A program made the translations under genes and the position numbers. The notes under the pieces were generated by a model. It ran no database searches. It saw only the letters and a list, made by a program, of their open reading frames with translations, and was not told the DNA's origin. A stretch of 64,000 nucleotides of DNA, taken from DTPU01 sp963827855. Its GTDB lineage: Bacteria; Planctomycetota; Phycisphaerae; Sedimentisphaerales; Anaerobacaceae. Of this stretch, positions 61,550 to 64,000 are shown one piece after another. Within the stretch, counting starts at the first letter, position 1. Each line of letters starts with the position of its first letter. The stretch is from contig CAWHBY010000001.1 in the NCBI GenBank assembly GCA_963827855.1, forward strand, positions 744,001-808,000. Reading direction: 5' to 3'.

Positions 61550-62044
61550 CTAGAGATCCATCCGCCCGTCAGTCAAGGTCATTCGATCACTGGGTAGGAT
61601 CGGTCGTGAAGACCCGGCTACCCGGTCACGCTGATGCGCCAGAGTGTGCTGAACGTGACGTCTCAGCATCTTCAAGGCCATACGTTCGTTGAGGCTGGTC
61701 TCCGCCAGTCGCTGCGTCTGGTATCGCAGGTAGGCCTCCGGATCACTCTGGAGCAGTTCGCAGGCCTCGGCGTCAATCTCGGGCAGGGGCTCCATCCGGC
61801 CTCTGGCTCCGAATCGGAGGTGTGGGCCATCTCGAAGGACCAGCCGATGGTGCAGGACGTGTTCAGTGATGGCCGAGTGCAGTTGTTCTGCGAACTCCTG
61901 CACGGCAAGGTCTCGCGGGACGAAACCCCCTCTGTCCATGCGACGCAGGTTGTTGGCCAGGACGCGACGACGGGCCCGGGTGAATCGGATCACCAGGACG
62001 AGCAATTCCTGGATATGGTCAGTGGCTTGCACCGGCATGATCAT
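61550..62044 (-). CDS. Hypothetical protein upstream of flhG
   Basis: 164 residues, start ATG 62044 or 62038. Arg- and His-rich and helical (IRFTRARRRVLANNLRRMDRGG, VQEFAEQLHSAITEHVLHHRLVL, NERMALKMLRRHVQHTLAHQRDRV). No membrane helix or known domain is recognised. The gap to flhG is 27 nt, so it is probably the first gene of the flhG-fliA operon, and its job may be tied to flagella. It could also be a local regulator. Confidence 0.65.
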   Translation of the reverse strand: MIMPVQATDHIQELLVLVIRFTRARRRVLANNLRRMDRGGFVPRDLAVQEFAEQLHSAITEHVLHHRLVLRDGPHLRFGARGRMEPLPEIDAEACELLQSDPEAYLRYQTQRLAETSLNERMALKMLRRHVQHTLAHQRDRVAGSSRPILPSDRMTLTDGRMDL

Positions 62045-62316
62045 CCTGAGCCTCAGCTTCCCTGTGGTGGTGGATGGATTGCAGAAAGGCGATCAGAGGA
62101 TGGTCTCCTATGGCAGGAGACGGCCTGTACGGTGCAATGGGTCCCTCCAGGGTGGACATAATAGGTCAATGGTCGGTGAACAACAAGAGGCAGGAGTGAG
62201 GCAGTGTACAGACGAAAACCGATTAAGGATCCTGAGTGTGCCAACTTCCATGCTCATGCTACTCCCTTCCATTCGTCCATGAACGTCCAGGTTGCTTTAC
62301 GCTCGACCAGCCGACG

Positions 62317-62622
62317 TCAAGGTCGTGCGGGTCGCGACTGAGTCATCTGAGAGCCAGTCTCGGGGTCCCCGTGAGAAAGGATTTCCCGGATCTGTGACAA
62401 GGTCTTGGTCTGCCTGAGGCTGAGAATCATCGAGAGCCGGTCAAACACCGATTCGTCGTACAGTCGGTGTCCGCCCTGTGTCCACTCCGCCTCGCGAATG
62501 AGTCCCATAATCGTGTAGTTGTGAATTGTCTGTCTCGAGAAGGGGGTGTTGCGAACCACGTCGCCGATGCGGTAGAGTTTGGTCGGTGGTCTGATCAGCT
62601 CTGTGCCGGTTGATGACTTCAT
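62317..62622 (-). CDS. Small MerR-type transcriptional regulator
   Basis: 101 residues, only the DNA-binding part of the family. The HTH reads LYRIGDVVRNTPFSRQTIHNYTIMGLIREAEWTQGGHRLYDESVFDRLSMIL. The coiled coil begins but stops early, and there is no effector domain, as in small MerR-like adaptors such as those of phage or sporulation type. It may dimerise through the last helix (TLSQIREILSHG). A 24-bp dyad lies 110 nt upstream. The gene is divergent from the diguanylate cyclase. Confidence 0.85.
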   Translation of the reverse strand: MKSSTGTELIRPPTKLYRIGDVVRNTPFSRQTIHNYTIMGLIREAEWTQGGHRLYDESVFDRLSMILSLRQTKTLSQIREILSHGDPETGSQMTQSRPARP

Positions 62623-62732
62623 GACCCTGCTATCCCACCTCTAGATTCGTTAGAGCAACCCTCGCGGCAGACTGGCTTGCGGTCGATTCTACCGCCATCC
62701 ACAGTCAAACGTCCCGTAAGAGGGCTAACACA

Positions 62733-62756
62733 TTTTACATTATACAAAATGTAAAA
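62733..62756. promoter_or_regulatory. TTTTACAT-N8-ATGTAAAA dyad upstream of the MerR-type gene
   Basis: Perfect 8-bp arms at 62733-62740 and 62749-62756. On the minus strand the right part of the dyad contains TATAAT, preceded 19 nt earlier by TTGTGG, a spacing typical of promoters that MerR proteins distort. This is the most AT-rich spot in the window. Confidence 0.55.
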
Positions 62757-62882
62757 ATGGTATCCACAATCGTCAACACTTTTCCGCCGTTTTTTCTTGA
62801 ACGTTTGAGAAAAATGTCGCCTCATTGCGTGACTCTTCGACCAGCCACGCGATGCAGTCTGCGGTCTTCGTGCAGATACTCG

Positions 62883-62900
62883 CCCTTCTCTAGAGAAGGG
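62883..62900. promoter_or_regulatory. 18-bp perfect palindrome upstream of the diguanylate cyclase
   Basis: CCCTTCTCTAGAGAAGGG has no central gap and lies 90 nt before ATG 62990. It could be an operator for a dimeric repressor. There is no T-run after it, so a terminator is less likely. Confidence 0.5.
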
Positions 62901-62989
62901 AGTACAAAACCCGATGGGGAGAATGTCCGATGCTATCTCTGGGACCAGTAGCTAGTTGCAGTGAGGTATCATCGTCGAGGACGAGTTGG

Positions 62990-64000
62990 ATGGATCTTGA
63001 GGCTGTTGACGACAAGTCGCACCCGTCTAACGGAGATGGGGTCTGTCTGCTCCAGCGGATCACTCCACTGGCGAGGCAGATGAATTGTCTTGATCTGGGG
63101 CGGATCGGAGATATCTGCACCAGTGCCATTCCGAACCTGCTGCAAGCGAGGTTCAGTTCCGTCTACCTGCTGGATGACGACGGGCTCGTGCTGCACCTGC
63201 TGCGGCACAATCATCCCTTCCCGATCAACCGGATTGTCTCACTCAGCCAGAGGCCGCTGTCGCCCATGATCATGGCGATCCGGCACAAGGAACTCCTGGT
63301 CGTAGAAGACATGGAGACCTTGGACAAGCCGCTGATAAGGCGATCTGGCCGGCCCTTTGCCGCCAACTACGAGACGGGGACCTGCGTGATATCTCCGTTG
63401 GCGTGCCAGGACAAGGTGGTTGGCGTATGGAACCTCGCGGACAGGCTGGGTCAGCCATTTGGCCAGGGCGATCTGGCGCTGATAGAGCTATTCAGTCAGC
63501 TTCTAGGGGCATCCATCGGCAACATCAAGCTCTTCGAGAAGATGCAGCGACAGGCGACCACCGATGGCCTCACTGGTCTGGCCAATCACAGGACCTTCTA
63601 TGAGATCCTGGACCGAGAGTTGGGTCGGTCCAGGCGGTACGGTGGCAAGATCGCTCTGATCATGGTCGACGTCGACAACCTCAAGGCGATCAATGACAAG
63701 TATGGACATGGGGCGGGCGACAGGGTGATCGCGGAGATCGGCAAGCGGCTCCAGCAGTGCATTCGGCAGATGGACACCGCAGCTCGCTACGGAGGCGACG
63801 AGTTCGCGGTAATACTTCCGAATACTACACTTAGCGAGGCCATTGTGGTCGCGGATCGCATGGTCAAGGCCGTCTCAGAGGTGCCGGTATGCTGGAATAG
63901 CGAGTCGATTCCCTTGACGGTCAGCGTGGGTGTCGGGCAACATGACTCAGTCCACACGCCCGAGGATATCACCAGCAGATCCGATCAGGCGCTCTACATG
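62990..64000 (+). CDS. GAF-GGDEF diguanylate cyclase (3' end outside the window)
   Basis: Open from ATG 62990 (CGAGGACG upstream) to the window end, 337 residues. A GAF-like sensor domain covers about 30-165 (FSSVYLLDDDGLVLHLLRH, SPLACQDKVVGVWNLAD). The cyclase domain follows: TTDGLTGLANHRTFYEIL, IALIMVDVDNLKAINDKYGHGAGDRVI, and RYGGDEFAV with GGDEF at 268-272. The inhibitory I-site R259-xx-D262 is present, so the enzyme should be feedback-inhibited by its product, cyclic di-GMP. No membrane segment is seen, so it is cytosolic. Near the flhG-fliA genes it may link a small-molecule signal to motility or attachment. Confidence 0.93.
   Translation, partial: MDLEAVDDKSHPSNGDGVCLLQRITPLARQMNCLDLGRIGDICTSAIPNLLQARFSSVYLLDDDGLVLHLLRHNHPFPINRIVSLSQRPLSPMIMAIRHKELLVVEDMETLDKPLIRRSGRPFAANYETGTCVISPLACQDKVVGVWNLADRLGQPFGQGDLALIELFSQLLGASIGNIKLFEKMQRQATTDGLTGLANHRTFYEILDRELGRSRRYGGKIALIMVDVDNLKAINDKYGHGAGDRVIAEIGKRLQQCIRQMDTAARYGGDEFAVILPNTTLSEAIVVADRMVKAVSEVPVCWNSESIPLTVSVGVGQHDSVHTPEDITSRSDQALYM

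Noticed and set aside
62053..62244. 63-codon minus-strand frame upstream of the flhG operon
   Set aside because: No ribosome-binding site and no protein-like pattern; taken as non-coding.

Overview
The window is GC-rich, gene-dense bacterial DNA, most likely from a member of the Planctomycetota, probably the class Phycisphaerae or a relative. This rests on the combination of very large secreted CotH/lamin-tail-domain proteins, a prepilin-like protein with an N-terminal methylation motif and a C-terminal H-X9-DG-like end, a Tat-exported Gfo/Idh/MocA oxidoreductase beside a DUF1080 (3-keto-glycoside hydrolase family) protein, a GH74-type beta-propeller hydrolase, and an ECF sigma factor coupled to a large anti-sigma protein. 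No rRNA, tRNA, CRISPR array or complete insertion sequence was seen. Taxonomy is an inference.

Layout. 1-9771: three tandem paralogous secreted LTD/CotH proteins, the first truncated by the window edge. 10094-11132: orphan BlaI-type repressor and convergent Nudix hydrolase. 11773-17790: type IV pilus-like operon led by a PilM-PilN-like fusion, followed by two single-pass membrane proteins with Gly-rich low-complexity segments. 18022-21264: S-adenosylhomocysteinase and a membrane protein. 27192-21337 (minus strand): a nine-gene PerR-led oxidative-stress operon (PerR, rubrerythrin, Tpx, flavodiiron protein, superoxide reductase, ferritin, ferritin-like protein, 2Fe-2S/FAD/NAD reductase, unknown protein). 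27555-36777: Tex, a paired M16 protease (one subunit lacks the zinc site), an L-fucose-isomerase-like protein, a MITE-like element, an AmrS-type radical SAM enzyme and a ClpP-like lipoprotein. 36935-44517: class I glutamine amidotransferase, an EndoQ-like PHP nuclease/UvrD helicase fusion broken by one frameshift, a beta-hydroxyacid dehydrogenase, small conserved proteins, and a membrane protein apparently split by an in-frame TGA. 44655-58702: ECF sigma/anti-sigma pair, pseudopilin, secreted carbohydrate-related proteins, L,D-transpeptidase lipoprotein, aldo/keto reductase, STAS-like protein and GH74-type hydrolase. 58889-64000: a decayed secreted-protein gene, FliA, FlhG, an unknown protein, a MerR-type regulator and a partial GAF-GGDEF diguanylate cyclase.

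How the parts fit. The strongest functional unit is the PerR operon: superoxide is reduced by the superoxide reductase, peroxide by rubrerythrin and Tpx, oxygen by the flavodiiron protein; iron is stored by ferritins, and electrons are plausibly supplied from NADH through the 2Fe-2S reductase. This suits an anaerobe or microaerophile that meets oxygen. The secreted hydrolases, Gfo/Idh/MocA and DUF1080 proteins suggest polysaccharide use. FliA, FlhG and a diguanylate cyclase point to flagellar motility.

A second layer lies between genes: many gaps carry degenerate tandem 6-8-base words, often as opposed arms that fold into hairpins. Two distant gaps share an identical 22-base word in opposite orientation. 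Together with a 180-bp MITE-like element and a REPIN-like double hairpin, this looks like a dispersed repeat system.
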